From: Mucilaginibacter rivuli
GTDB taxonomy: Bacteria; Bacteroidota; Bacteroidia; Sphingobacteriales; Sphingobacteriaceae
Direction of reading: 5' to 3'
NCBI RefSeq assembly: GCF_019391655.1
Contig: NZ_JAHXPQ010000005.1
Span: forward strand, 62,001 to 126,000
Length of the DNA stretch: 64,000 bases
Positions 62,896 through 64,000 of this stretch are shown here, one piece after another (position 1 is the first letter of the stretch; each line of letters opens with the position of its first letter). The notes beneath the pieces were generated by a model, which ran no database searches, was not told where the DNA came from, and saw only the letters and a list, made by a program, of their open reading frames with translations. Position numbers and translations under genes: made by a program.

Positions 62896-63549
62896 ATGCA
62901 AAACTATTTTACAGTAAGTATCACAATTGAAGCTATTTGCCTGATATTTTCAATCATTTGTTTAGCTAATGATAAGAGTAACGTATGGCGTAGCTTGATA
63001 CTGTATCTCTTGATAACCTGTATCGCTGAGTGTACCGGTCTGTTTGTTTCGGGCATGCATCATAACAATCATTGGGTTTATAATATCTTCCTAGTATTTG
63101 AGGGTGGCTTTAGCCACCTGATGTTCGCATACTTATTCCGGAAATTTAACAGCAACAAGCCCATTTTTATTGGGCTTGTTGCATTTCTTTTAACTTACAC
63201 ATATGAAATTTTCAATCATGGTTTTTTCAGATATAATAATCTAACTTACACAATACTATCTATCGAGATCGTATTATACAGTTTGTATTTCTATTATTTA
63301 CTGCTTAAGGATAACCAATATATTGACTTAAAATATTCAGGAGAATTTTGGTGGGTTGGTGGTGCGCTTTTCTTTTACTTTGGGAACACAGCATGCAATA
63401 TTTTTGATGATAAATTATACTCCATTATGATTACTGATAAACAACATTTAAGCTATCTCATTTTCAAAGCATTAAATGTCATATTATATAGCTGTTGGTG
63501 TTATTCTTTTATTTGCAAAAAATGGATGCGAACGAGATCAAGAGTTTAA
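62896..63549 (+). CDS. Six-segment membrane protein, function unknown
   Basis: A 217-residue integral membrane protein with about six segments (TVSITIEAICLIFSIICLA and onward). No recognised family. Its end overlaps the sensor kinase gene by 28 bp, so translation is probably linked. It may be a membrane sensor partner for the kinase, which itself has a single membrane segment. Confidence 0.7.
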   Translation: MQNYFTVSITIEAICLIFSIICLANDKSNVWRSLILYLLITCIAECTGLFVSGMHHNNHWVYNIFLVFEGGFSHLMFAYLFRKFNSNKPIFIGLVAFLLTYTYEIFNHGFFRYNNLTYTILSIEIVLYSLYFYYLLLKDNQYIDLKYSGEFWWVGGALFFYFGNTACNIFDDKLYSIMITDKQHLSYLIFKALNVILYSCWCYSFICKKWMRTRSRV

Positions 63550-64000
63550 TCCTTATCATAACGCTTATTTTTTTGATAGCCCCGGCATCTATCATCCTGT
63601 ATGTTGCAATTTATAACCGGCGCAAAAAGCGGCATATTGAAGAAAAAGAGCAAATGAAATCAGCTTTTGATACCGAACTGATCAAAACGCAGCTTGAGAT
63701 ACAGGAACAAACTATGCAAACCATTGGGGCCGATCTGCACGATAACATCGGGCAACTGCTCAGCTTAACCTCGTTAACATTAAACTCGGTTGATGTTGAC
63801 AATAAAGATAAGGCTCAACAAAAAATTGATGCCGCGATAGACCTTACCCTACGCTCTATCAAAGAGATGCGCTTACTGGGTAAGTTATTGCAGGGCGACC
63901 AGCTAATGGCTCAGGGCTTGCCAGAAGCTATTAAACACGAAGTTAACTGGCTTGAAAAATCAGGGCAATATATAATAACTTACATATGCGGAACTGAAAT
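63522..64000 (+). CDS. Sensor histidine kinase (NarL/DesK type), 3' end missing
   Basis: About 159 codons are visible. One membrane segment (about 8-30) is followed by a coiled stretch, then a HisKA_3 domain with phospho-His in TIGADLHDNIGQLLSL. The ATPase domain lies beyond the right edge. Kinases of this type pair with LuxR-type response regulators. The start ATG at 63522 overlaps the upstream gene. Confidence 0.88.
   Translation, partial: MDANEIKSLILIITLIFLIAPASIILYVAIYNRRKKRHIEEKEQMKSAFDTELIKTQLEIQEQTMQTIGADLHDNIGQLLSLTSLTLNSVDVDNKDKAQQKIDAAIDLTLRSIKEMRLLGKLLQGDQLMAQGLPEAIKHEVNWLEKSGQYIITYICGTE

Overview
The window looks like a chromosomal segment of a Bacteroidota bacterium, most likely a Sphingobacteriaceae member of the Mucilaginibacter/Pedobacter type. 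This is inferred from gene content, not from a marker gene: a SusC receptor with its ECF sigma/FecR pair, PorP/SprF with a type-B T9SS sorting domain, HYC_CC_PP and DUF3276 proteins, TAnnTTTG-type promoters, and few Shine-Dalgarno sequences. Base composition is moderate (low 40s % GC by eye). The hsd cassette (24.1-26.2 kb) is clearly richer in A+T, and one intergenic repeat island (28.0-28.5 kb) is richer in G+C.

Layout. 1-4.2 kb: ECF sigma, FecR anti-sigma and a SusC receptor cut by the left edge. 4.3-9.5 kb: tRNA-Arg(CCG) and housekeeping genes (ychF, mgtE, DUF3276, an ABC exporter). 9.5-20.8 kb: a secretion and scavenging region with a TPR protein, S1/P1 nuclease, PorP/SprF, a 1225-residue six-repeat T9SS cargo, a DNA/RNA endonuclease lipoprotein, and a TonB receptor with a lipoprotein partner. 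20.8-22.4 kb: AhpD-like, Crp-like and OsmC-like genes. 22.4-22.9 kb: a chain of degenerate 7- and 8-base repeats. 24.1-26.2 kb: an A+T-rich three-gene cassette (half-size HsdS, a 62-residue protein, HsdM-like methylase) with no HsdR. 26.3-29.9 kb: MBL hydrolase, truA, a repeat island, Nudix and YdcF. 30.3-37.9 kb: a PL9-type lyase, an acyltransferase, a PepSY-like protein and a four-gene operon ending in a two-component system.

37.9-50.1 kb is a lipid region: mlaEFD, then a transporter, two cyclopropane-synthase-type methyltransferases, DUF1365, a COG2907-type flavoprotein, an alpha/beta hydrolase, DUF1295, a small membrane protein and a Delta9-type desaturase. This looks like a pathway for modified fatty acids. 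50.3-52.1 kb: PIG-L deacetylase with a PadR/HAAS-like pair. 52.5-56.4 kb: a compact stressosome operon (RsbR, RsbS, RsbT, a kinase-phosphatase fusion, and a histidine kinase with an RsbT-like front end). 56.4-61.2 kb: a winged-helix/CreD operon with two matching operator-like palindromes, followed by ferritin-like, DUF2809 and DUF2236 genes. 61.4-64 kb: small unknown genes, a secreted protein with a duplicated domain, and a NarL-type sensor kinase cut by the right edge.

The best candidates for something not yet described are the S-x-M cassette with an altered methylase motif I, the lipid-modification cluster, and the stressosome-to-histidine-kinase operon. Family names rest on motif recognition by eye; no database search was run.
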